From contig NZ_CP130713.1 of the NCBI RefSeq assembly GCF_030553055.1, positions 5,518,001-5,582,000 of the forward strand: a stretch of DNA of 64,000 nucleotides. Reading direction: 5' to 3'. The DNA is from Streptomyces sp. XD-27. Lineage in GTDB: Bacteria > Actinomycetota > Actinomycetes > Streptomycetales > Streptomycetaceae. The notes under the pieces were generated by a model. It searched no databases and was not told where the DNA came from. It saw only the letters and a list, made by a program, of their open reading frames with translations. Each line of letters begins with the position of its first letter. Position 1 is the stretch's first letter. Both the position numbers and the translations under genes were made by a program. Positions 53,916 through 62,787 of this stretch are shown piece by piece.

Positions 53916-54839
53916 ATGGCCGGTCCAGCGTTCCGCGCCGCCGCCGTCCGGGTGCGCGTCCCCGCCACCAGCGCCAATCTCGGCCCCGGGTTCGACGCCC
54001 TCGGCCTGGCCCTGGGGCTCTACGACGACGTGGTGGTCCGGGTCGCCGACTCCGGCCTGCATGTCGACATCGCGGGTGAGGGCGCGGAGACTCTGCCGCG
54101 CGACGAGAGCCACCTGCTCGTACGGTCCCTGCGCACCGCTTTCGACCTGCTGGGCGGGCAGCCGCGCGGCCTGGAGGTGGTCTGCGCCAACCGCATCCCG
54201 CACGGCCGCGGCCTCGGCTCCTCCTCCGCCGCCATCTGCGCCGGGATCGTCGCGGCCCGAGCCGTGACCATAGGCGGCGCCGAGCGGCTGGACGACGCGG
54301 CGCTGCTGGAACTGGCCACCGAGATCGAGGGCCACCCCGACAACGTCGCCGCCTGCCTGCTCGGCGGCTTCACCCTCGCCTGGACGGACGCGGGCGCGGC
54401 CCGGGCGATCCGGATGGATCCGGCGCGTTCCATCGTTCCGGTGGTCTTCGTGCCGAGTAAGCCGGTGCTGACCGAGACCGCTCGCGGACTGCTGCCGCGT
54501 ACCGTTCCGCATGTGGACGCGGCGGCCAACGCCGGCCGCGCGGCGCTTCTCGTGGAGGCCCTGACCAGGCGTCCTGAGCTGCTGCTCGCGGCGACGGAGG
54601 ACCGCCTGCACCAGGAGTACCGGGCTCCCGCGATGCCGGAGAGCGTGGCCCTGGTGGGCAGACTGCGTGCGGACGGCGTCCCCGCGGTCATCTCCGGCGC
54701 GGGCCCCACGGTGCTCGCGCTGGTCGAGGACGGCGCGGACGGAGCGGCCGAGAAGGTCGCACTGCTGGCGGGCGAGGGGTGGGCGGCCAACCGGCTGGCC
54801 CTCGACGCCCGGGGAGCGAGTGTCCTACCGCTGACCTGA
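53916..54839 (+). CDS. thrB: Homoserine kinase
   Basis: A 307-residue GHMP kinase: VPATSANLGPGFDALGLALGL at the N terminus, the ATP loop PHGRGLGSSSAAICAG, and the C-terminal AVISGAGPTVLAL. It phosphorylates homoserine for threonine synthase. AAGGAG is 13 bases before ATG 53916; an open extension to 53862 has no support. It follows thrC by about 260 bases, a gap holding a promoter-like region but no ORF. Confidence 0.95.
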   Translation: MAGPAFRAAAVRVRVPATSANLGPGFDALGLALGLYDDVVVRVADSGLHVDIAGEGAETLPRDESHLLVRSLRTAFDLLGGQPRGLEVVCANRIPHGRGLGSSSAAICAGIVAARAVTIGGAERLDDAALLELATEIEGHPDNVAACLLGGFTLAWTDAGAARAIRMDPARSIVPVVFVPSKPVLTETARGLLPRTVPHVDAAANAGRAALLVEALTRRPELLLAATEDRLHQEYRAPAMPESVALVGRLRADGVPAVISGAGPTVLALVEDGADGAAEKVALLAGEGWAANRLALDARGASVLPLT

Positions 54840-55251
54840 CAGCCGGCGGACCCGGGGGAGACCCCGGCCGGCCGGGAGAAGCGATCGCCGGAGTTGGAGA
54901 GGGGGAATGTTTGTTGGATCCGGTAGTGTTAACCTCAAGTCTGCACTTGATGCCTCACGATGCCGAAGGGAAGCGGCCTCGGGGGTGCGGTGCTCAGTGT
55001 CCCCCTCCGGGACCACCCTTCTTCCGGGAGCCTCCTCGACTGCACCGAGCAGTGCCGAGCACGCTCCGGAACATGGCGTGACGGACCCCAATGAAAGTCT
55101 TGCCGCCGCGCCGGAACCATGAATTGATCTTTCCGCCGTACCCGGCGGACCACCGCCCCGGCCCGGTCCGCACGACTAACGACCACAGCCGGACAGCACA
55201 ACCGGTCGCCGAGCCAGACAGGCCGACGCCCGCTCCAGGGAAGGACCCTTC
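54840..55251 (+). other. rho leader region
   Basis: 412 bases without a gene. A -10-like TAGTGT at 54924-54929 precedes a perfect small inverted repeat TCAAGT-CTGC-ACTTGA (54935-54950). The long leader could carry Rho autoregulation by rut-like C-rich sequence, which is known for rho genes in other bacteria. Nothing decisive is visible. Confidence 0.4.
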
Positions 55252-57357
55252 GTGAGCGACACCACCGATCTGATGGGCGTGAACGCCGACAATTCCGTCG
55301 GTAATGCCGCCGCGCCCGCCACGGACGCTCCTGCCGCGCCTGCCAGCGGTGCTGCCACTGGTAGTGCCCCGCGGCGCCGCCGCTCTGGCACCGGCCTCGA
55401 CGCCATGGTCCTGGCCGAGCTCCAGCAGCTCGCCTCCAGCCTCGGCATCAAGGGCACCGCGCGGATGCGCAAGAGCCAGCTGATCGAGGTCATCAAGGAC
55501 AAGCAGGCGCAAGGCTCGGGCGGCGCCGCCGCGCCCGCCGACGCCGCCGAGGCGCCGGCCAAGCCCAAGCGCCGCGCGACCTCCAAGGCCCGTACGGGTG
55601 ACGCCGACGCCACCGCCGCCAAGGCCGTGAAGTCGGACAAGGCCGCCGACCAGGCGGAGAAGGCCGCGGGCCAGCAGCAGATCGACATCCCGGGCCAGCC
55701 CGTCAGCGACGACCAGCCGGCCGGCGAGCGCCGTCGGCGCCGGGTCACCGCGCCCACCGGCAGCCCCGACACGGCCGCCGAGGCCAAGGCGGAGGCGAAG
55801 TCCGACGTCAAGGTCGACACCCGGACCGAGGCCAAGGCCGAGGCCGCGGCCGACACCGCCGAGGGCCGGGCCGCCAAGGGCGAGCGCCCGGAGCGCGGCG
55901 AGCGCGGCCAGAAGGGCGAGCGCCGTGAGCGCGGCCAGCGTGAGCGCGGTGAGCGTGAGCGCGGTGAGCGTGAGCGCGGTGAGCGTGAGCGCGGCGAGCG
56001 TGAGCGCGGCGAGCGCCGGGGCGGCAAGGGTGACGAGGGCGGCCAGCAGGGCGGCCGCCAGCAGCGCGAGGGCCGTGCCCAGGGTGGCGCGGGCCAGCAG
56101 CAGGAGGACGACGACTTCGAGGGTGGGCGCCGCGGGCGCCGCGGCCGCTACCGCGACCGTCGTGGCCGCCGCGGCCGCGACGAGTTCGCCGGCGGCGAGC
56201 CGCAGCTGGCCGACGACGACGTCCTGATCCCCGTCGCGGGCATCCTGGACATCCTCGACAACTACGCCTTCATCCGGACCTCCGGCTACCTGCCGGGCCC
56301 GAACGACGTCTACGTCTCCCTCGCCCAGGTCCGCAAGAACGGCCTGCGCAAGGGCGACCACGTCACCGGCGCGGTCCGCCAGCCCCGCGAGGGCGAGCGG
56401 CGCGAGAAGTTCAACGCGCTGGTCCGCCTGGACTCGGTCAACGGCATGGCGCCCGAAACCGGCCGCGGGCGGCCGGAGTTCGGCAAGCTGACCCCGCTGT
56501 ACCCGCAGGACCGGCTGCGCCTGGAGAACGAGCCGGGCGGGCTGACCACCCGGATCATCGACCTGGTGTCGCCGATCGGCAAGGGCCAGCGCGGTCTGAT
56601 CGTGGCCCCGCCGAAGACCGGCAAGACCATGATCATGCAGGCGATCGCCAACGCGATCACCCACAACAACCCCGAGTGCCACCTGATGGTCGTCCTCGTC
56701 GACGAGCGTCCGGAAGAGGTCACCGACATGCAGCGGTCGGTCAAGGGCGAGGTCATCTCCTCGACCTTCGACCGCCCGGCCGAGGACCACACCACCGTCG
56801 CCGAGCTGGCCATCGAGCGCGCCAAGCGCCTGGTGGAGCTGGGGCACGACGTGGTCGTCCTGCTGGACTCGATCACCCGTCTGGGCCGCGCGTACAACCT
56901 CGCCGCCCCGGCCTCGGGCCGCATCCTGTCCGGTGGTGTCGACTCCACCGCCCTCTACCCGCCGAAGAAGTTCTTCGGTGCGGCGCGCAACATCGAGGAC
57001 GGCGGCTCGCTGACCATCCTGGCCACCGCGCTGGTCGAGACCGGCTCGCGGATGGACGAGGTGATCTTCGAGGAGTTCAAGGGCACCGGCAACATGGAGC
57101 TCAAGCTCGACCGGAAGCTCGCCGACAAGCGCATCTTCCCGGCGGTCGACGTCGACCCGTCCGGCACCCGCAAGGAGGAGATCCTCCTCGGGTCCGACGA
57201 GCTGGCCATCGTCTGGAAGCTCCGCCGGGTGCTGCACGCGCTGGACTCCCAGCAGGCCATCGAGCTGCTGCTGGACAAGATGAAGCAGACCAAGTCCAAC
57301 GCCGAGTTCCTGATGCAGATCGCCAAGACCACCCCGGCCCCGGGGAACGGCGACTGA
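55252..57357 (+). CDS. rho: Transcription termination factor Rho
   Basis: A 701-residue Rho with the actinobacterial N-terminal extension. After the Rho N domain ([28 protein letters not shown]) comes a 190-residue Arg/Glu/Gly-rich insert with RGERE pentapeptide repeats. The RNA-binding cold-shock domain ([28 protein letters not shown]) and the ATPase with Walker A PPKTGKT near residue 455 and [13 protein letters not shown] follow. It terminates untranslated transcripts. GTG start. The next element is a strong terminator. Confidence 0.97.
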   Translation: MSDTTDLMGVNADNSVGNAAAPATDAPAAPASGAATGSAPRRRRSGTGLDAMVLAELQQLASSLGIKGTARMRKSQLIEVIKDKQAQGSGGAAAPADAAEAPAKPKRRATSKARTGDADATAAKAVKSDKAADQAEKAAGQQQIDIPGQPVSDDQPAGERRRRRVTAPTGSPDTAAEAKAEAKSDVKVDTRTEAKAEAAADTAEGRAAKGERPERGERGQKGERRERGQRERGERERGERERGERERGERERGERRGGKGDEGGQQGGRQQREGRAQGGAGQQQEDDDFEGGRRGRRGRYRDRRGRRGRDEFAGGEPQLADDDVLIPVAGILDILDNYAFIRTSGYLPGPNDVYVSLAQVRKNGLRKGDHVTGAVRQPREGERREKFNALVRLDSVNGMAPETGRGRPEFGKLTPLYPQDRLRLENEPGGLTTRIIDLVSPIGKGQRGLIVAPPKTGKTMIMQAIANAITHNNPECHLMVVLVDERPEEVTDMQRSVKGEVISSTFDRPAEDHTTVAELAIERAKRLVELGHDVVVLLDSITRLGRAYNLAAPASGRILSGGVDSTALYPPKKFFGAARNIEDGGSLTILATALVETGSRMDEVIFEEFKGTGNMELKLDRKLADKRIFPAVDVDPSGTRKEEILLGSDELAIVWKLRRVLHALDSQQAIELLLDKMKQTKSNAEFLMQIAKTTPAPGNGD

Positions 57358-57380
57358 TCGCGTCGAACCGCTCCTGACCA

Positions 57381-57409
57381 GGGCCTCGCCGTCACCGACG
57401 GCGGGGCCC
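57381..57409 (+). terminator. Terminator after rho
   Basis: GGGCCTCGCCGTC-ACC-GACGGCGGGGCCC, a 13-bp stem with one G-T pair, 23 bases after the stop. Confidence 0.8.
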
Positions 57410-57701
57410 TCGTCTGTCTGGGATCCTGAGATCTACGACACAGCGGTGTCCGGCCGCATCCAGCGCGGCAGGCAGCGCCCACCGCCCCGAGAGCCGCAGG
57501 TCAGAGCGGTTCGAAGGGGCCGAAAAGGGAAGGCGGCGCGGAGCGGGAGCTGGACGGCCTCTGAAACGGCCCCGAACGGCCCATATGCAACCCTGGCGCT
57601 CGGCTCGTCGTCTGTCAGGACGACGGGCAAGACGATACGAAGCGACACGATGCCTGACCGTAACGGCAGGGGGCGCCGGGGCAGCGGGAACAGAGGAGCG
57701 C
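57410..57701 (+). other. Promoter region of the LCP gene
   Basis: No gene. The ATG of the LCP gene is preceded by GAGGAGCGC. No confident -35/-10 pair can be named. Confidence 0.35.
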
Positions 57702-58823
57702 ATGGGCGACCAGACCAAGAGCACGCGGGGCGCGGGGGGCCGCCGCGGGAAAGGCGCCACCGGCCGACGCCGTAAGGCCCGCGGTACGCGCCGCAGGGCG
57801 CTGATGATCACCGGCTGGTCGCTGCTGGGCACGCTCGTCCTGGCCGGGGCGGGCCTGGGCTATCTGTACTTCAAGCTCAACGGCAACCTCACCAGCGTCG
57901 ACATCAACAGCGCCCTGAGGGGCGACCGCCCCGAGAACGTCGACAACGGCTCCATGGACCTGCTGGTCCTCGGCTCCGACTCGCGCGCCGGCAAGAACGG
58001 CAGGTACGGCAAGGACGAGGGCACCTCCCGGTCCGACACCGCGATGGTCGTGCACGTCTACAAGGGCCACAAGAAGGCCACCGTGGTCAGCATCCCGCGC
58101 GACACCCTGGTCAAGCGCCCCGCGTGCACCAAGGACGGCGAGAAGACCCCGGCCGCGCGGCGCGCGATGTTCAACACCGCGTACGAGGTCGGCGGCCCGG
58201 CCTGCGCCGTGAAGACCGTGGAGGCCATGACCGGCATCCGCATGGACCACTACCTCGAGGTCGACTTCTCCGGCTTCAAGGACCTCGTGGACGAGCTCGG
58301 CGGCGTGGACCTGACCACCACCGAGCCGATACGGGACAAGCAGAGCCATCTGAACCTGCCGAAGGGCAAGCACAACCTCGACGGGGAGCAGGCGCTCGGC
58401 CTGGTGCGCACCCGGCACGGCGTCGGCGACGGCAGTGACCTGGGCAGGATCAAGCTCCAGCAGGCGTTCATCAAGGCCCTGATCGACCAGATCAAGGACA
58501 TCGGCCTGTTCAGCAGCCCGAAGAAGCTCTACGGCCTGGCCGACACCTCCACCAAGGCGCTGACCACCGACTCCGAGCTGGGCTCCGTCGACAAGCTGCT
58601 CGGCTTCGCGGACGGGCTCAAGGGCATCGACTCCGACGACATGCGGATGATCACGCTGCCGGTGATGTACGACCCGCAGGACCCCGACCGGGTGTCGCCG
58701 ATGGACTCCAAGGCCAAGCGGGTGTGGCAGGCGCTGCGCGACGACAAGGACGTCCCCAAGTCCGCGACGAAGGGCTCGGCGGGCGACGAGACCGACGCCG
58801 GCAAGGTCGTCGCGGCCGGCTGA
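57702..58823 (+). CDS. LytR-CpsA-Psr (LCP) family phosphotransferase
   Basis: A 373-residue membrane protein: basic N-terminal cytoplasmic tail, one TM helix (ALMITGWSLLGTLVLAGAGLGYLYF), and an extracellular LCP domain. The domain shows LLVLGSDSR, SDTAMVVHV, VSIPRDTLV, NTAYEVGGP, DHYLEVDFSGFKDLVDELGGVDL and GLVRTRHGVGDGSDLGRIKLQQAF. LCP enzymes attach teichoic acid-like or other glycopolymers to peptidoglycan. ATG 57702 has GAGGAG upstream; the longer open frame is non-coding. It is followed by a canonical terminator. Confidence 0.92.
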   Translation: MGDQTKSTRGAGGRRGKGATGRRRKARGTRRRALMITGWSLLGTLVLAGAGLGYLYFKLNGNLTSVDINSALRGDRPENVDNGSMDLLVLGSDSRAGKNGRYGKDEGTSRSDTAMVVHVYKGHKKATVVSIPRDTLVKRPACTKDGEKTPAARRAMFNTAYEVGGPACAVKTVEAMTGIRMDHYLEVDFSGFKDLVDELGGVDLTTTEPIRDKQSHLNLPKGKHNLDGEQALGLVRTRHGVGDGSDLGRIKLQQAFIKALIDQIKDIGLFSSPKKLYGLADTSTKALTTDSELGSVDKLLGFADGLKGIDSDDMRMITLPVMYDPQDPDRVSPMDSKAKRVWQALRDDKDVPKSATKGSAGDETDAGKVVAAG

Positions 58824-58893
58824 CGCGCCGCTCGGAAGGCCCTGAGGCGCCGCCCCGGGGCCCGCCGGGCAACCGCGCGGGAGCTGCGGGAAT

Positions 58894-58915
58894 ACCGGGG
58901 GCCACCCCCGGTTTT
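58894..58915 (+). terminator. Intrinsic terminator after the LCP gene
   Basis: ACCGGGGG-CCA-CCCCCGGT followed by TTT. Confidence 0.8.
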
Positions 58916-59015
58916 GGGGGATACGGCCAGTGCTGGCAAACTGGTACGTCGGCCCCGGTTCACGGCAGGCAAACGGCCTGTCGACCCGGTGCCCTCCCGA
59001 ACCTAGGAGAAACCC

Positions 59016-59240
59016 TTGAAGCGCGACATCCACCCGGAGTACGTCGAGACGCAGGTCAGCTGCACCTGTGGCGCCTCGTTCACCACCCGTAGCACCGTTG
59101 CGGACGGCACCATCCGTGCCGACGTCTGCTCCGAGTGCCACCCGTTCTACACGGGCAAGCAGAAGATCCTCGACACCGGTGGCCGCGTGGCGCGGTTCGA
59201 GGCCCGCTTCGGCAAGCACGCCGGGTCCGCCAAGAAGTAG
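59016..59240 (+). CDS. rpmE: 50S ribosomal protein L31 (zinc-binding form)
   Basis: A 74-residue L31 with four cysteine ligands (SCTCGAS and [11 protein letters not shown]), the zinc-containing form used when zinc is plentiful. It starts at TTG 59016 with AGGAG 6 bases upstream. Located between the LCP gene and prfA as in other Streptomyces. Confidence 0.96.
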   Translation: MKRDIHPEYVETQVSCTCGASFTTRSTVADGTIRADVCSECHPFYTGKQKILDTGGRVARFEARFGKHAGSAKK

Positions 59241-59357
59241 CGACCCACACCGCGCCGGTCTTCGGCCGTCCAGTTCCGGCTGGGCGACCGGACCGGCGCT
59301 TTGTCGTCCCGAGAGGCCGGTCAGTCCGGGCCCGTCCCTTCCGCCTAAGGAAACCTG

Positions 59358-60446
59358 ATGTTCGAGGCAGTCGAAGAGCTCGTCGGCGAGCACGCCGACC
59401 TGGAGAAGCGGCTCGCCGACCCCGCCGTACACGCGGACCAGGCCAACGCCCGCAAGCTCAACAAGCGCTATGCCGAGCTGACCCCGATCGTCGGCACCTA
59501 CCGCGCCTGGAAGCAGACCGGGGACGACATCGAGACCGCGCGCGAGTTCGCCCAGGACGACCCCGACTTCGCCGCCGAGGTCAAGGAGCTGGAGGCGCGC
59601 CGCGAGGAGCTCACCGACCGGCTGCGGCTGCTGCTCGTCCCCCGCGACCCCAGCGACGACAAGGACGTCATCCTGGAGATCAAGGCGGGCGCGGGCGGCG
59701 ACGAGTCCGCGCTGTTCGCCGGCGACCTGCTGCGCATGTACCTGCGGTACGCCGAGCGGGTCGGCTGGAAGACCGAGATCATCGACTCCACCGATTCCGA
59801 GCTCGGCGGCTACAAGGACGTCCAGGTCGCGGTGAAGACCAAGGGCGGCAACGGAGCGACGGAGCCCGGCCAGGGTGTCTGGGCGCGGCTGAAGTACGAG
59901 GGCGGGGTGCACCGCGTCCAGCGGGTGCCCGCCACCGAGTCCCAGGGCCGCATCCACACCTCCGCCGCCGGGGTGCTCGTCACGCCGGAGGCCGAGGAGG
60001 TCGACGTCGAGATCAACATGAACGATCTGCGGATCGACGTCTACCGTTCGTCCGGCCCCGGGGGCCAGTCCGTCAACACGACCGACTCCGCGGTGCGCAT
60101 CACGCACCTCCCGACCGGTGTCGTCGCCTCCTGCCAGAACGAGAAGAGCCAGCTCCAGAACAAGGAGCAGGCCCTGCGTATCCTGCGCTCGCGGCTGCTG
60201 GCCGCGGCCCAGGAGGCGGCCGAGCAGGAAGCCGCCGACGCCCGCCGCAGCCAGGTGCGCACCGTCGACCGGTCCGAGAAGATCCGCACCTACAACTTCC
60301 CGGAAAACCGGATCTCGGACCACCGGGTGGGCTTCAAGGCGTACAACTTGGACCAGGTGCTCGACGGCGAGCTGGACGCGGTGATCCAGGCGTGTGTCGA
60401 CGCCGACTCCGCCGCGAAGCTGGCCGCCGCCGGCGACGGAAGCTGA
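59358..60446 (+). CDS. prfA: Peptide chain release factor 1
   Basis: A 362-residue RF1 with the stop-codon-reading tripeptide PAT (in [12 protein letters not shown], near residue 190) and the peptidyl-hydrolysis GGQ ([19 protein letters not shown], near 235). It recognises UAA and UAG. Its GGQ glutamine is the substrate of PrmC, encoded next, 60 bases downstream. Confidence 0.97.
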   Translation: MFEAVEELVGEHADLEKRLADPAVHADQANARKLNKRYAELTPIVGTYRAWKQTGDDIETAREFAQDDPDFAAEVKELEARREELTDRLRLLLVPRDPSDDKDVILEIKAGAGGDESALFAGDLLRMYLRYAERVGWKTEIIDSTDSELGGYKDVQVAVKTKGGNGATEPGQGVWARLKYEGGVHRVQRVPATESQGRIHTSAAGVLVTPEAEEVDVEINMNDLRIDVYRSSGPGGQSVNTTDSAVRITHLPTGVVASCQNEKSQLQNKEQALRILRSRLLAAAQEAAEQEAADARRSQVRTVDRSEKIRTYNFPENRISDHRVGFKAYNLDQVLDGELDAVIQACVDADSAAKLAAAGDGS

Positions 60447-60505
60447 CCGTCCGGCCCGTCCGGCCGCGCGCGGAAGAACCACAGGAACGACGGGAGAGGA
60501 CGATC

Positions 60506-61351
60506 GTGAACCTGCTGCTCGCAGAGGTGGCGCAGGCCACTCAGCGGCTGGCCGACGCCGGCGTGCCCTCTCCGCGTTTCGACGCAGAGGAGCTCGCCGC
60601 CTTCGTCCACGGGGTCAAGCGGGGCGAACTGCACCTGGTCGCGGACGCCGACTTCGACGCCCGCTACTGGGAAGCCATCGCCCGCCGCGAGGCCCGCGAA
60701 CCGCTCCAGCACATCACCGGCCGCGCCTTCTTCCGCTATCTGGAACTCCAGGTCGGCCCCGGCGTCTTCGTGCCCCGCCCGGAGACCGAGTCGGTCGTCG
60801 GCTGGGCGATAGACGCCGTGCGCGCGATGGACGTCGTCGAACCGCTCATCGTCGACCTGTGCACCGGCTCCGGGGCCATCGCGCTGGCCCTGGCGCAGGA
60901 GGTGCCCCGGTCCCGGGTGCACGCCGTGGAGCTGGACGAGAACGCTCTCCAGTGGGCCCGGAAGAACGTCGAGGGCAGTCGCGTCGTTCTGCACCATGGC
61001 GACGCGCTGACCGCGCTGCCGGAGCTGGACGGCCAGGTCGACCTGGTCATCAGCAACCCGCCGTACATCCCGCTGACCGAGTGGGAGTACGTCGCCCCGG
61101 AGGCCCGCGACCACGACCCCGAGCTCGCGCTGTTCTCCGGGGAGGACGGCCTCGACACCATCCGAGGCATCGAGCGCACCGCCCACCGGCTGCTGCGCCC
61201 GGGTGGTGTCGTGGTCATCGAGCACGCCGACACCCAGGGCGGGCAGGTGCCGTGGATCTTCACCGAGGAACGGGGCTGGGCGGACGCGGCCGACCACCCC
61301 GACCTGAACAACCGGCCCCGCTTCGCCACCGCACGCAGGGCCATGCCGTGA
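60506..61351 (+). CDS. prmC: Release factor glutamine methyltransferase
   Basis: A 281-residue SAM methyltransferase: helical N-terminal domain, then VDLCTGSGAIALALA (SAM loop) and the NPPY active-site motif near residue 184. It methylates the GGQ glutamine of release factors. GTG 60506 has GGGAGAGGACG upstream. The open frame continues far upstream across prfA, but that is a shadow. Confidence 0.95.
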   Translation: MNLLLAEVAQATQRLADAGVPSPRFDAEELAAFVHGVKRGELHLVADADFDARYWEAIARREAREPLQHITGRAFFRYLELQVGPGVFVPRPETESVVGWAIDAVRAMDVVEPLIVDLCTGSGAIALALAQEVPRSRVHAVELDENALQWARKNVEGSRVVLHHGDALTALPELDGQVDLVISNPPYIPLTEWEYVAPEARDHDPELALFSGEDGLDTIRGIERTAHRLLRPGGVVVIEHADTQGGQVPWIFTEERGWADAADHPDLNNRPRFATARRAMP

Positions 61352-61399
61352 CCACGGCCCGAGAACACCCAATGGCCACGTATGAGGAGGACCGCTGAA

Positions 61400-62047
61400 A
61401 TGGCACGGCGATACGACTGCAGCGACGCGACCGATCGCAAGACCGGTCTGCGCGAGGCCGCGTCCGCCGTCCGCCGGGGCGAGCTGGTCGTGCTGCCGAC
61501 CGACACCGTCTACGGGGTCGGCGCGGACGCCTTCAACGCGGAGGCCGTCGGCGACCTGCTGGAGGCCAAGGGCCGCGGCCGCGGCATGCCCTCGCCGGTC
61601 CTCGTCGGCTCCCCGAACACCCTGCACGGCCTGGTCACCGACTTCTCCGAGCAGGCGTGGGAGCTGGTCGACGCGTTCTGGCCCGGCGCCCTCACCCTGG
61701 TCGCCAAGCACCAGCCGTCGCTGACCTGGGACCTCGGCGAGACCCGCGGCACCGTCGCGGTGCGGATGCCGCTGCACCCGGTCGCGATCGAGCTGCTCAC
61801 GGAGTTCGGCCCCATGGCCGTCTCCAGCGCCAACCTGACCGGCCACCCGGCCCCGCAGGACTGCGACGCCGCCCAGGAGATGCTCGGCGACTCCGTCTCC
61901 GTGTACCTCGACGGCGGTCCGACCCCCGCCGACGTGCCGTCCTCGATCGTCGACGTCACCGGCAAGGTGCCGGTCCTGCTGCGCGCCGGCGCCATCTCGG
62001 CGGAGCAGCTCCGCGAGGTCGTACCCGACCTTGAGGTGGCCAATTGA
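61400..62047 (+). CDS. L-threonylcarbamoyladenylate synthase (Sua5/YrdC/YwlC)
   Basis: A 215-residue YrdC-fold enzyme: LPTDTVYGVGADAF, KGRGRGMPSPVLVGS, FWPGALTLVAK, VAVRMPLHPVAIELL, MAVSSANLTGHPAPQD, and PSSIVDVTG. It makes threonylcarbamoyl-AMP from threonine, bicarbonate and ATP, the first step of t6A37 tRNA modification. GAGGAGG precedes ATG 61400. It overlaps the next gene by 4 bases. Confidence 0.94.
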   Translation: MARRYDCSDATDRKTGLREAASAVRRGELVVLPTDTVYGVGADAFNAEAVGDLLEAKGRGRGMPSPVLVGSPNTLHGLVTDFSEQAWELVDAFWPGALTLVAKHQPSLTWDLGETRGTVAVRMPLHPVAIELLTEFGPMAVSSANLTGHPAPQDCDAAQEMLGDSVSVYLDGGPTPADVPSSIVDVTGKVPVLLRAGAISAEQLREVVPDLEVAN

Positions 62048-62706
62048 CAGCCCCTGAGGGGCGTGGCATAGCGGGACTGCATGGGGGCAACGCCGCCGAC
62101 GGCACCTTCCGCATCCTCCACGTCAGCACCGGCAACGTCTGTCGCTCGCCCATCACCGAGCGGCTGACCAGGCATGCCCTCACCCACCGGCTGGGGAGCG
62201 CGCGCACCAGCGGCCTGATCGTGGAGAGCGCCGGCACCTGGGGGCACGAGGGCGCACCGATGGAGGCACATGCCGCCACCGTCCTGTCCGACTTCGGCGC
62301 CGACCCGCAGGGCTTCCTCGGCCGTGAGCTGCTGGACGAGCACGTCATCCGCGCCGACCTCGTCCTCACCGCGACCCGCGACCACCGCGCTCAGGTCATC
62401 TCGATGGGGCACTCGGCGGGCCTGCGGACCTTCACGCTCAAGGAGTTCACCCGGCTGGTACGGGCCATAGACCCCGCGACGCTGCCGGACCCGCAGGCCG
62501 CGGGCGGCGTGGTCGAGCGCGCCCGCGCCCTGGTGCAGGCCGCGGCGGCACTGCGCGGCTGGCTGCTGGCCCCCAGCGAGGACGCGGACGAGGTCCACGA
62601 CCCGTACGGAGCCCCGATCACGTACTTCCGCAGCATCGGCGACGAGATCCACCAGGCGCTGGACCCGGTCGTCACGGCACTGACGGGCGTCCCGGCGCCG
62701 GCGTAG
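62044..62706 (+). CDS. Low-molecular-weight phosphatase-like protein with Cys-to-Ser active site
   Basis: A 220-residue protein of the LMW protein tyrosine phosphatase/arsenate reductase fold. The family P-loop CxGNxCRS reads STGNVCRS here (Ser28, Cys33, Arg34), so the nucleophile cysteine is replaced by serine. The second acid motif is DPYGAP. It therefore lacks normal phosphatase chemistry and may be a binding protein or use another residue. It starts at TTG overlapping the sua5-like stop and leads into glyA, an order conserved in Streptomyces. Confidence 0.8.
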   Translation: MTAPEGRGIAGLHGGNAADGTFRILHVSTGNVCRSPITERLTRHALTHRLGSARTSGLIVESAGTWGHEGAPMEAHAATVLSDFGADPQGFLGRELLDEHVIRADLVLTATRDHRAQVISMGHSAGLRTFTLKEFTRLVRAIDPATLPDPQAAGGVVERARALVQAAAALRGWLLAPSEDADEVHDPYGAPITYFRSIGDEIHQALDPVVTALTGVPAPA

Positions 62707-62787
62707 GCGCCACGCCGCGCACAGGGCCGGTCGCGGGCCTACATTGGGGGTGACGCCCGGTGTACCCCTCCCAAGGCTGTGAACGCG

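Noticed and set aside
55870..56035. CRISPR-like regular repeats
   Set aside because: In-frame RGERE codon repeats inside rho, with no spacers and no cas genes. No CRISPR array was seen anywhere in the window.
54994..60482. Very long minus-strand ORFs (for example 747 and 955 residues opposite rho, the LCP gene and prfA)
   Set aside because: They are frame shadows of GC-rich genes on the other strand. They lack domain signals and have implausible composition.
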